64,000 nt of DNA, from contig NZ_CP019771.1 of the NCBI RefSeq assembly GCF_004328665.1, positions 248,001-312,000 of the forward strand, written 5' to 3'. Source of the stretch: Pseudoalteromonas sp. DL-6 (GTDB lineage: Bacteria > Pseudomonadota > Gammaproteobacteria > Enterobacterales > Alteromonadaceae). Below the pieces are notes generated by a model. The model was not told the DNA's origin. It ran no database searches and saw only the letters and a program-made list of their open reading frames with translations. The position numbers were made by a program, and so were the translations under genes. Below are positions 56,891 to 64,000 of this stretch, piece after piece (the stretch's first letter is position 1; each line of letters begins with the position of its first letter).

Positions 56891-57904
56891 TTAAGCCAGC
56901 GCTAAAATATCAGTACAGACCTCGTTACGGCCAGTTTCTTTGGCTTTATAAAGTTGTTTATCAGCCAAGTCTATTAATTCGCTAAGGCTCTGATGTTGGT
57001 ATTGCACAACACCTACACTGGCAGTTAATTTAATGGTTTCACCATTGGCGACGATTTGCTTGTTTTGTATTGCGAGTCTTAATTTTTCAGCCATAGCCAA
57101 AGCTGCTTGCGGGCTATCAAAGTTGCTCATTAGTGAAAACTCTTCACCCCCCACTCTAAACACATATCCTTTAGCAAAAGTGACGCGAAGTAGTGTTGCT
57201 AGCTCAACCAATACTTTATCACCAACCTCGTGCCCATACTGATCATTGATTTGTTTAAAGTAGTCTAAATCAAGTAAAAACAAGTAGAGTTGCGACTTAT
57301 CTCTGAGCTCTACTTCAAAATAGTGATTCATTGATAAACGATTACCAGCACCGGTCAGAGGATCAAGTAAGGCTAAGTTTTTCAAACGTTTTGAAAAGTC
57401 AGCTCTGTTACCTTCAAAAACATGCGAAATGGCCCATAAGCTTATGTATACAAATAATAAATTAAGCCCTAGGTTAATAGCTGCAAACGATGAATATGGC
57501 AGTTTTTGAGATAATACCAGCAGCTGTAGACCAAGTAATGCCGCAGACAAAAATAACCCGTAACGCCTGCCAAGTAGCAAGTAATAAAGAATAGGTAAAA
57601 TAAATGTCCATAAAAACAGGCCGTTTTCAAGGGGGGCTAAGTAAGTGCCGCATAACACAATTAGAGAGATAGTTAAGCACATGGTAATGGCATGCCAGCT
57701 TTTTGGATAATGCTTTTGTGAGTGCTTAAAGATATACAAACATAACAAGGAAAAGGCAATTTCGAGGCCACCAACAAGGTGTAAATTATTTACCGATAAA
57801 TTAAAACCGGCAAACACCAACGACAAAAAACCAAAGCAAATGCACATCCACTTAAGAACGTGCTTGCGTAGTGTTTTTGTACTATTAAGTGCAGCTATAT
57901 CCAT
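56891..57904 (-). CDS. Membrane diguanylate cyclase
   Basis: 337 residues from the ATG at 57904 (a longer frame from 57952 exists; neither has a strong ribosome site). Five or six hydrophobic helices in the first 170 residues (WMCICFGFLSLVFAGF, LEIAFSLLCLYIF, AITMCLTISLIVLCGTYL, FILPILYYLLLGRRYG, FAAINLGLNLLFVYISLW), then a GGDEF domain with GGEEF in FRVGGEEFSL. The RxxD inhibitory site is absent here (FAKG). It should make cyclic di-GMP at the inner membrane. Single gene, converging on the LysR gene. Confidence 0.88.
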   Translation of the reverse strand: MDIAALNSTKTLRKHVLKWMCICFGFLSLVFAGFNLSVNNLHLVGGLEIAFSLLCLYIFKHSQKHYPKSWHAITMCLTISLIVLCGTYLAPLENGLFLWTFILPILYYLLLGRRYGLFLSAALLGLQLLVLSQKLPYSSFAAINLGLNLLFVYISLWAISHVFEGNRADFSKRLKNLALLDPLTGAGNRLSMNHYFEVELRDKSQLYLFLLDLDYFKQINDQYGHEVGDKVLVELATLLRVTFAKGYVFRVGGEEFSLMSNFDSPQAALAMAEKLRLAIQNKQIVANGETIKLTASVGVVQYQHQSLSELIDLADKQLYKAKETGRNEVCTDILALA

Positions 57905-58014
57905 GGATAACTTAAAATATTTTTGATGGTTTATATTAACCCTGAAATGCAAAAATCACAATTTTCAGCTTAAATAAGCTCGCAAAAATAAGCTAAAAGA
58001 ATTAGAAAAAACGC

Positions 58015-58878
58015 TCACTCCGTAAGCAGTTCATTAACAGTACCCACTAAATCAGCAAATTCCTCATCAACATGCGCTAATTGTTTAGTACTCAGGGTTT
58101 TATTTAACTTAAGTAGTAGCTGCGCATAGGCTTTCAAATTTTGCTCATTTAGCTCAAGCAACTCATTACTCATATACTGCTCACGCTCTGTAATAATGGT
58201 GCGTAATTGCTGGCTAAATTCTGCCTCGCTAAGTGTTTGCTGGGTAAAAAGTGCTTCAAGTGCGGCTAAACGCGTTAGTTTATAGTCGTACCATAAATTA
58301 CTGGTACTGGTATGTGCGCTGTTGGCTTGTGATATCAACGTTTGCTGCTCAGAAGTGAGTTTACCAAGCCATTGCTTATAGTAATCTAGTTGTTTTTCTA
58401 AGCGTTGCTGCAGGTGCTCGTCTTTGGTTAATGAGGTGTGCTCTTGAATTTCCTCATTAATTTTCTCGCGTATGTTTTCTACCATTTCATTACGTTGTGA
58501 TGGAGTTAACGTCATGGCTAACTCAATTAAAGGATCACTGGTATGCAGAAGCAAGTTTCGCCAATGCTGCTTAACTTGGGTTATTTTTTTCATCAACTGC
58601 GCAGTATCGGCTTCATTATTTAGCAATTGCCTTAAGTCGAGTAAATCGGCTTTATATTTTGGTAATTCAACTTCGCGATGCCAATCACGGGTGTCGTTAA
58701 TAATCGCTTTTAACTGCTTAGATTGGCTTTTGTTAAGATCCACGTAATCATCAACCCAAAATGACGATAACCAGCCAAGGTTGTTATAAGCAAATGAGGT
58801 TGAACAGCTGGCAATAAATAACAAACTTAGTATGAAAACAAGTTTGCTTAGTTTTATATTTTTTAATCTATTAAACAT
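58015..58878 (-). CDS. DUF6279 family lipoprotein
   Basis: 287 residues. Lipobox LFIASCS with Cys about 25 after a hydrophobic signal. The mature protein is almost entirely helical, with repeated acidic helices and the start AYNNLGWLSSFWVDDYVDLNKSQSKQL typical of DUF6279. Likely anchored to a membrane facing the periplasm; function unknown. A 10-base-pair inverted repeat lies 17 bases upstream of its start. Single gene. Confidence 0.85.
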   Translation of the reverse strand: MFNRLKNIKLSKLVFILSLLFIASCSTSFAYNNLGWLSSFWVDDYVDLNKSQSKQLKAIINDTRDWHREVELPKYKADLLDLRQLLNNEADTAQLMKKITQVKQHWRNLLLHTSDPLIELAMTLTPSQRNEMVENIREKINEEIQEHTSLTKDEHLQQRLEKQLDYYKQWLGKLTSEQQTLISQANSAHTSTSNLWYDYKLTRLAALEALFTQQTLSEAEFSQQLRTIITEREQYMSNELLELNEQNLKAYAQLLLKLNKTLSTKQLAHVDEEFADLVGTVNELLTE

Positions 58879-59191
58879 GAACAGACCCCAATGTATGATG
58901 ATTTAGTTGCAAAAAATCATCATAAATAATTATGTAAGCTATTGCTCGCCTTTTATTTTTTTGCATTTTTCTATAAACTCGCTAGCTAACAAATTTGATA
59001 TTAAAGCTATATACCTAAATTAGCATTTTTTGAGCTATAGTTAAGGCAACTTGTTAATACGTTTGTACATCTAGGTTATAAACGTTGGCGTTATTAATTT
59101 AGCTCATAATCATTTACCTTCTCGAGTAAAAAGTAAATAATTAATCATTATGATGCTTACTCACAACGATAACTAATTTGGAGACATGCTT
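58879..59191. promoter_or_regulatory. Divergent intergenic region with an inverted repeat
   Basis: About 313 bases between the DUF6279 gene and the Sel1-repeat gene. The perfect arms ATGATGATTT (58895-58904) and AAATCATCAT (58914-58923) lie 17 bases before the DUF6279 start, a possible operator or mRNA hairpin. The rest is AT-rich, with GGAG at 59180-59183 as ribosome site of the next gene. Confidence 0.5.
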
Positions 59192-59917
59192 ATGTCACAG
59201 TCTAATTTAAAAGCAATATTCTTTGCGGGCATTATACTTGCTACACCTTATGCTTATGCTGGGCTTGAAGAAGGTAAAATAGCTGCAAATGCAGGTCAAT
59301 TTGAGGAAGCATTAAAAGAGTTTAATTACCTTGCTGACAAAGGCTATGCCCCTGGTATTTACGAATTAGGAAAGCTATACGAAGGCGGCCATGGGGTAAC
59401 TCGCGACTACTACAAAGCAGCCGATCTTTACCAACAAGCAGTTAAAAAAAATCACGTCGACTCGATGTTTGCACTTGCGGTATTGTATGACGAAGGTAAC
59501 GGCGTAAAATTAGACAAACAAATGGCGATTAGCTTATTTGAGAAAGCAGCCAATAAAAACCTTCCTGCGGCACAATATAACTTAGGTGTTATGTACGCTA
59601 ATGGCGATGGTGTCAGCCAAGACTACAAAACTGCCAGAAGCTGGTATGAAAAAGCCGCTGCTAATAATTACACCCTTGCACAATTTAATTTAGCACTCAT
59701 ATATTTTGAAGGTTTAGGCGTGCCAAAAAACCTTGAAATGTCGTATGTGTGGAATACCATTGCTGAATACAACGGTAATATGCAAGCCAGTCACAGCCGT
59801 AAGCTTGATGAAAGATCCATGCTACCTAAAGAAGTCGCTGAGGCTAAAGAAAAAGCCGATGCTATTTATAACAAAATTTTAGCGGGTACTTATGCTGGCG
59901 AAGGGCGAATGTTTTAA
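59192..59917 (+). CDS. Sel1-repeat exported protein
   Basis: 241 residues from the ATG at 59192 (GGAG 8 bases upstream; the ATG at 59186 is too close to it). Signal peptide ends in AYA. Four or five Sel1-like repeats (GIYELGKLYEGGHGVTRDYYKAADLYQQA, SMFALAVLYDEGNGVKLDKQMAISLFEKAA, AQYNLGVMYANGDGVSQDYKTARSWYEKAA, AQFNLALIYFEGLGVPKNLE) span the protein. Such solenoids mediate protein-protein contacts in the periplasm. Partner unknown. Confidence 0.85.
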   Translation: MSQSNLKAIFFAGIILATPYAYAGLEEGKIAANAGQFEEALKEFNYLADKGYAPGIYELGKLYEGGHGVTRDYYKAADLYQQAVKKNHVDSMFALAVLYDEGNGVKLDKQMAISLFEKAANKNLPAAQYNLGVMYANGDGVSQDYKTARSWYEKAAANNYTLAQFNLALIYFEGLGVPKNLEMSYVWNTIAEYNGNMQASHSRKLDERSMLPKEVAEAKEKADAIYNKILAGTYAGEGRMF

Positions 59918-59936
59918 GCAAATAGAATAACAAAAG

Positions 59937-59970
59937 AAGCTGAATGAGGTGATTCATTCAGCTTTTTTTG
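59937..59970 (+). terminator. Terminator after the Sel1-repeat gene
   Basis: AAGCTGAATGA (59937-59947) / TCATTCAGCTT (59954-59964) with a T-run on the plus strand. It may also limit readthrough of the convergent aldehyde dehydrogenase gene. Confidence 0.88.
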
Positions 59971-59990
59971 TTTTAGGCGCTGCAAGTTAT

Positions 59991-61409
59991 TTATTTCACA
60001 TAAAGCCATTTTAATACTTTGATCAGTAATTTATTTTGTTTGAGTAACAAACCTATACGTGGGTTAATTGAGCCTGATACTAAAGTGTTTCTTGCGTGGC
60101 TAAAGGTTAAAAAGCCTTCTTTGCCATGATAATGTCCCATACCTGAATGACCTACCCCACCAAACGGCACATCATCTGCAGCTACTTGTATTAGGGTGTC
60201 ATTAACTGCAACGGTTCCGCTAATTGTCTGGCTCATTATGTAGGCCTGTGCTTGCTTATCTTGACCTAGTATATACAACGCTAATGGATGATGGCGTAGT
60301 CGAATATAATTAAGCGCATCATCTAATTTGTCATAACTCATAATCGGTAAAATAGGCCCAAATAACTCTTCTTGCATTAATTGCATCTCGTCAGTGACGT
60401 GCGTCACAATATGTAGGCCCATCCGATGCTTATCAGCATCTTGTTGATTTTGCTCAAGCGGTTTCGTTATTTTAGCGCCTTGTTGTTGCGCTTGCTCTAA
60501 ATAACCCAGCAGACGTTGATAGTGCTCAGGACTAATAATAGAGGTCAGGTTTTTACCTTCAACACCTTGTTTAAAATGCTTTTTATAAAGTGTGCACACA
60601 GCTTTAATAAACTGATGTTCTAATGCTTTAGGCACAAATACGTAGTCAGGTGCCACACATATTTGCCCTGCATTGGCCATTTTTCCAAATAACAAAGCAC
60701 GAGCCGCTTTATTAACGTCTGCTTTTTCTAACACAATAACTGGCGATTTTCCGCCAAGCTCTAAGGTTACTGGGGTTAAATTTTTACTCGCTGCGCCCAT
60801 TACCAACTTACCAACCGCTGTTGAGCCAGTAAATAATAAGTGTGCAAAAGGTAATGATGAAAATTCGCTCGCCACATCACTACCCCCTTGAATAATTGTG
60901 CAGTGTTGGCTTAATTCACCGGCGAATACTTTTTCAAGTACCGCATTGGTGTTAGGCGTAAATTCGCTGAGCTTTAACATCACCTTATTACCCGCGGCAA
61001 TAGCAGTAATAACAGGCACAATAGCTAATTGAATAGGATAATTCCACGGTGCAATCACACCTACCACGCCAATCGGCTGATAGGTTACACTTACTTTTGA
61101 GGGCCACAAGCTTAACCCCGCACTGCGATGACTAGGCTTATACCAGCGAGGGAGCTTTTTAATAATATGTGCAAGCCCTTGCATGGTGGGTAAAATATCC
61201 CCCACTAAAGTGTCAAATGCAGTTCGATAACCAAAATCTTTGGATACCGCTGCAATTAAGTCTTGCTCTAGCGTTACAATGTTAGCCCGTACTTGCTTAA
61301 GTAAAGCAAGGCGTTGCTCAATGGGTAAATAAGGGGTGTCTTGAAAAGAGTGCTTTAGTTCATTAAATTGTGAACGCAAAGACCCTGTAGATAATGTGTC
61401 AGTGATCAA
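59991..61409 (-). CDS. Coniferyl-aldehyde-dehydrogenase-type enzyme
   Basis: 472 residues. Aldehyde dehydrogenase with APWNYPIQLAIVP, LELGGKS (Glu217) and catalytic Cys251 in AGQICVAPDY. The short length and GQICVAPDYV loop match the coniferyl aldehyde dehydrogenase (CalB) group, which also has a hydrophobic C-terminal stretch (GLLLKQNKLLIKVLKWLYVK). Substrate could be an aromatic or a long-chain aldehyde. Cytoplasmic face of a membrane is possible. Single gene. Confidence 0.8.
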   Translation of the reverse strand: MITDTLSTGSLRSQFNELKHSFQDTPYLPIEQRLALLKQVRANIVTLEQDLIAAVSKDFGYRTAFDTLVGDILPTMQGLAHIIKKLPRWYKPSHRSAGLSLWPSKVSVTYQPIGVVGVIAPWNYPIQLAIVPVITAIAAGNKVMLKLSEFTPNTNAVLEKVFAGELSQHCTIIQGGSDVASEFSSLPFAHLLFTGSTAVGKLVMGAASKNLTPVTLELGGKSPVIVLEKADVNKAARALLFGKMANAGQICVAPDYVFVPKALEHQFIKAVCTLYKKHFKQGVEGKNLTSIISPEHYQRLLGYLEQAQQQGAKITKPLEQNQQDADKHRMGLHIVTHVTDEMQLMQEELFGPILPIMSYDKLDDALNYIRLRHHPLALYILGQDKQAQAYIMSQTISGTVAVNDTLIQVAADDVPFGGVGHSGMGHYHGKEGFLTFSHARNTLVSGSINPRIGLLLKQNKLLIKVLKWLYVK

Positions 61410-61537
61410 AATAGGCTACTCGATTTATAACGTTTTCAAGACTATAACCTTGTTCTGTTACACGAGCAATAAAGAGTGATTTTGCAGCGCAATGAAAAAC
61501 GTTGCAAAAACACTCAAAAAGGTTGGTTGGAACTCAT

Positions 61538-61566
61538 ACCGATGCACAGCTTTTGTGTGCATCGGT
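61538..61566. other. 11-base-pair hairpin between the symporter and aldehyde dehydrogenase genes
   Basis: ACCGATGCACA (61538-61548) / TGTGCATCGGT (61556-61566) with loop GCTTTTG. A T-run lies only on the plus-strand side although the genes are on the minus strand, so as a terminator for the symporter it is incomplete; processing or stability are other options. Confidence 0.5.
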
Positions 61567-61597
61567 TATCTGTTTTTTTAGTTAATTGTGGGGGCTA

Positions 61598-63073
61598 TTA
61601 AAAACCAAACACCTGAGCTGCAATAGTCATTGTCACTAACGTGATTAAGACAATCGCAACAATATTTAACACAAAGCCAGCACGGATCATGTCTTTCATT
61701 TTAATTTCGCCCGAACCAAATACAATTGCATTCGGTGGTGTAGCCACTGGCATCATAAACGCACAACTACATGCAATCGCTGCAGGAATAACCCACACTA
61801 ACGGGCTGCCAGTTATTGACTCAGCAACTGGGCCTAGTAATGGTAAAAAGCCTGCGGCTGTTGCCGTATTACTGGTAATTTCCGTTAAGAAAGTAATGAG
61901 TGCCACCACCACAAGAATGCTCATAACTAATGGAATAGTACTCGCCCCTTCAATCATATTGGCAATGTAGTCAGCTAATCCTGATGACTTTATTTGCGAG
62001 GCAAGTGTTAATCCGCCACCAAATAAAAGCAACACACCCCAAGGTACTTTGGCTGCACTTTCCCAATCTAAAATTCGCTCATCACTGCCTTTATTAGCAG
62101 GTAGTACAAATAAAAGTAATGCGGCTGCAATTGCAATACCCGTATCTGAAATTTTAAGGCCGGTCACATCACCTAGTAATGGTCTAAATATCCAACACAC
62201 AGCCGCAAACATAAACACAAACAATACACCCTTTTCAGCACGTTGCATGAGTCCTAGGTCTTTTAGCTGCGAAGAAAATACCGCTTTAGTGTCAATTCGA
62301 TTGTTTGCTTGTACATTCGCATCAACCTTGTAGGTAAACTTAGTTAGCCAAATCCAGCTGATGATTAACATGCCAAGTGCTAATGGCACACCAACTATCA
62401 TCCACTGGGCAAATCCAATTTCAATCTGATAGCTATCTGATAGGTATGCAGCCATTAATGCATTCGGAGGAGTACCAATTAAAGTAGCAATCCCCCCAAT
62501 ACTCGCACCATAAGCAATAGAGAGTAAAAGTGCTTTACCAAACCCCTCATTACTTGGATCAGAGCTTTTAACTAAATGAGTGATAGATAAGGCAATAGGC
62601 AACATCATTACTGCGGTAGCGGTATTAGACATCCACATTGATAAAAATGCAGTCACTAACATCATGGCTAAAATTTGTAAGCTTGGTTTTTTACCTGCAT
62701 AAAGCATAGTTCTTAAAGCAATTCGTTTGTGTAATCCCCAACGCTCCATAGCAATTGAGATTAAAAAACCACCTAAAAATAGAAAGATCAACGGATGCGC
62801 ATAAGGGGCTGCAACACTCTTTATAGCCGCTATATCTACAATAGGCGAAATCACTAACGGAAGTAATGCAGTAGCAGGAATAGGTACAACCTCACTTACC
62901 CACCACGACGCCATCCAAAATGCTAAGCCTGCAGTTTTAAAGGCAGCAGCCGACATTCCTACTGGCGGCTCAACTAAGCAGGTCAGTAACATTACACACG
63001 GACCAAGTAACAATAACAGCCATTGCATAAACGGCTTTTTATTGGCGTTATTTTCTAAAATACGTTTTGTCAT
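61598..63073 (-). CDS. DASS-family sodium/anion symporter
   Basis: 491 residues, about 11-12 hydrophobic segments. Both conserved Ser-Asn-Thr motifs are present: WMSNTATAVMMLPIA and ITSNTATAAGFLP, as in SLC13/CitT/SdcS transporters for di- and tricarboxylates. A porin gene ends 11 bases upstream on the same strand, so the two probably import one class of anion. Sodium coupling is typical for marine members. Confidence 0.9.
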   Translation of the reverse strand: MTKRILENNANKKPFMQWLLLLLGPCVMLLTCLVEPPVGMSAAAFKTAGLAFWMASWWVSEVVPIPATALLPLVISPIVDIAAIKSVAAPYAHPLIFLFLGGFLISIAMERWGLHKRIALRTMLYAGKKPSLQILAMMLVTAFLSMWMSNTATAVMMLPIALSITHLVKSSDPSNEGFGKALLLSIAYGASIGGIATLIGTPPNALMAAYLSDSYQIEIGFAQWMIVGVPLALGMLIISWIWLTKFTYKVDANVQANNRIDTKAVFSSQLKDLGLMQRAEKGVLFVFMFAAVCWIFRPLLGDVTGLKISDTGIAIAAALLLFVLPANKGSDERILDWESAAKVPWGVLLLFGGGLTLASQIKSSGLADYIANMIEGASTIPLVMSILVVVALITFLTEITSNTATAAGFLPLLGPVAESITGSPLVWVIPAAIACSCAFMMPVATPPNAIVFGSGEIKMKDMIRAGFVLNIVAIVLITLVTMTIAAQVFGF

Positions 63074-63084
63074 TTTAACAGCCT

Positions 63085-64000
63085 TTAAAATTTATATTTA
63101 AGACCAAGTGCAACACTGTTATCAGCATTTTCTTCTAGGTCAAGGTCAGTATATAAAAGGTAAGCGGTAGTTTGCTTGTCAAAAATGTAGTCTACACCGG
63201 TAGTCCACTGAGTTGCGTCTGATGCTTGACGTAGCTTTGAATCATCTTTTGCAAATTGAACTTTAGGTACCCATTTGTCGAGCTTGTAGCTTGCACTTAA
63301 CACGTAACCATTCCCTGATTTACTACCATCAATTGATTCTGAGTGCTGGTATAACGCACCTAATTGTAGTTTTTCAAATTTATACACGCCTGCGATACGA
63401 CTTGCTTTAATGTTATTAAGCGAGTCAACATGGCTGATTGAAATAGAGTAAGGAGTTTTATTTAAACTACGGTCACCATAAATAAGGGTTGCAGCAAATC
63501 CCGCTTCGTTATCTTTGTTGTCATCTTTTGGCGCATAGGTAAATGAAAACTGTGCATTGTGCCAGTACTTAGAGGTATAGGTAATGGTATCGCCTAAGCG
63601 ATCTTGTCCGGCAATAACTTGTGAAATATCAGCTTGGGTTTCGTTAAAGTTATCGAGTCTACCTTCAGAGTATTTAAAACGCGTGTCATTTCGCCCTACG
63701 ACTACTTCACCAAACGCCCCTTTTAGACCTAAGTAGGTATTACGTGCCGCGAAAGGCTCATTGGTATCGTCGTGTTCAAAGCCTTTAACTTGAACCTCGT
63801 ATTTAAATACCGCTGTAAAGTATTCATTTAATTTATGGTCACCTTTGATGCCAATACGTGAAAAAGGCGCATCAATTTGCGTACCTTCATCAGCATAACG
63901 CATGATACCTGTATCGGTATTGGCAATTTGAACTTCAGCTTTGCCGTATACTGTGTAGTCTGCAGCGAACGCTGTAAGGGGTAACGTGGCAGCACTGCAT
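63085..64000 (-). CDS. Outer membrane porin, partial at the window edge
   Basis: At least 305 residues; the frame runs off the right end of the window and the true start lies beyond 64000. The last visible upstream codons give SAATLPLTAFAADYTVYGKAE, the end of a signal peptide and the first barrel strand, so the Met at 63903 is not the start. The rest has alternating strands and a C-terminal VALGLKYKF with terminal Phe. General porin of the Gram-negative type. Upstream of and close to the DASS gene. Confidence 0.88.
   Translation of the reverse strand, partial: CSAATLPLTAFAADYTVYGKAEVQIANTDTGIMRYADEGTQIDAPFSRIGIKGDHKLNEYFTAVFKYEVQVKGFEHDDTNEPFAARNTYLGLKGAFGEVVVGRNDTRFKYSEGRLDNFNETQADISQVIAGQDRLGDTITYTSKYWHNAQFSFTYAPKDDNKDNEAGFAATLIYGDRSLNKTPYSISISHVDSLNNIKASRIAGVYKFEKLQLGALYQHSESIDGSKSGNGYVLSASYKLDKWVPKVQFAKDDSKLRQASDATQWTTGVDYIFDKQTTAYLLYTDLDLEENADNSVALGLKYKF

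Noticed and set aside
61538..61566. Calling the hairpin a definite terminator of the symporter
   Set aside because: The T-run is on the wrong side for the minus-strand gene.

Overview
The window looks like a chromosomal stretch of a marine gammaproteobacterium of the order Alteromonadales, most likely Pseudoalteromonas. This is an inference from gene content (betIBA next to a BCCT-type transporter, an astC-astA-astD-DUF1338 block, TorF-type porin, DUF5916 outer membrane protein, DUF3015/DUF4105 pair, many exported proteins) and from low G+C. No rRNA, tRNA, CRISPR array, recognisable transposase or integrase was found. Most of the window is ordinary core genome, with two small accessory islands at about 26.2-27.9 kb and 43.5-46.3 kb.

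Layout: 0-6 kb, a small secreted protein, an Lrp-type regulator divergent from the arginine succinyltransferase genes astC, astA, astD, and a DUF1338 dioxygenase-like gene. 6-8 kb, a DUF1704 metallopeptidase-like protein and two unknown genes. 8-14.3 kb, choline-to-betaine genes (betI with a visible operator, betB, betA), a compact BCCT transporter and a TorF porin. 14.3-26.2 kb, DUF5916 outer membrane protein, ferredoxin FdxA, a COG2509 flavoprotein, an exported amidase, an RhlE-like helicase, DUF3015, DUF4105, a DapA-type aldolase and a DUF6058-like protein. 26.2-29.1 kb, an accessory patch, then a quinol-monooxygenase-like gene and an aldo/keto reductase with a one-base frameshift near its end. 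29.4-35.5 kb, a membrane hydrolase, an RsbQ-like hydrolase paired with a PAS-GGDEF cyclase, zinc-independent ribosomal proteins L31/L36 behind a Zur box, cytochrome b562 with OsmC, and an orphan periplasmic binding protein.

35.6-40.3 kb is the most interesting system: three co-oriented genes that together encode a complete predicted glucosylglycerate cycle. A glycerate kinase fused to a sugar-phosphoglycerate phosphatase, a glucosyl-3-phosphoglycerate synthase, and a YcjM-like glucosylglycerate phosphorylase could make the compatible solute from glycerate and take it apart again by phosphorolysis, returning glycerate to the kinase.

40.4-43.5 kb carries uraA-upp and a CHK-like kinase. 43.6-46.2 kb holds a serine hydrolase and three small unknown genes, each followed by a similar ~100 bp imperfect palindromic element; the arrangement resembles integron cassettes with degenerate attC sites but no integrase is present. 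46.5-64 kb carries a FadE-type acyl-CoA dehydrogenase, an RND efflux operon with a quinone-oxidoreductase-like gene and a divergent LysR regulator, a second diguanylate cyclase, a DUF6279 lipoprotein, a Sel1-repeat protein, a coniferyl-aldehyde-dehydrogenase-like enzyme, and a porin plus DASS anion symporter operon that runs off the right end.
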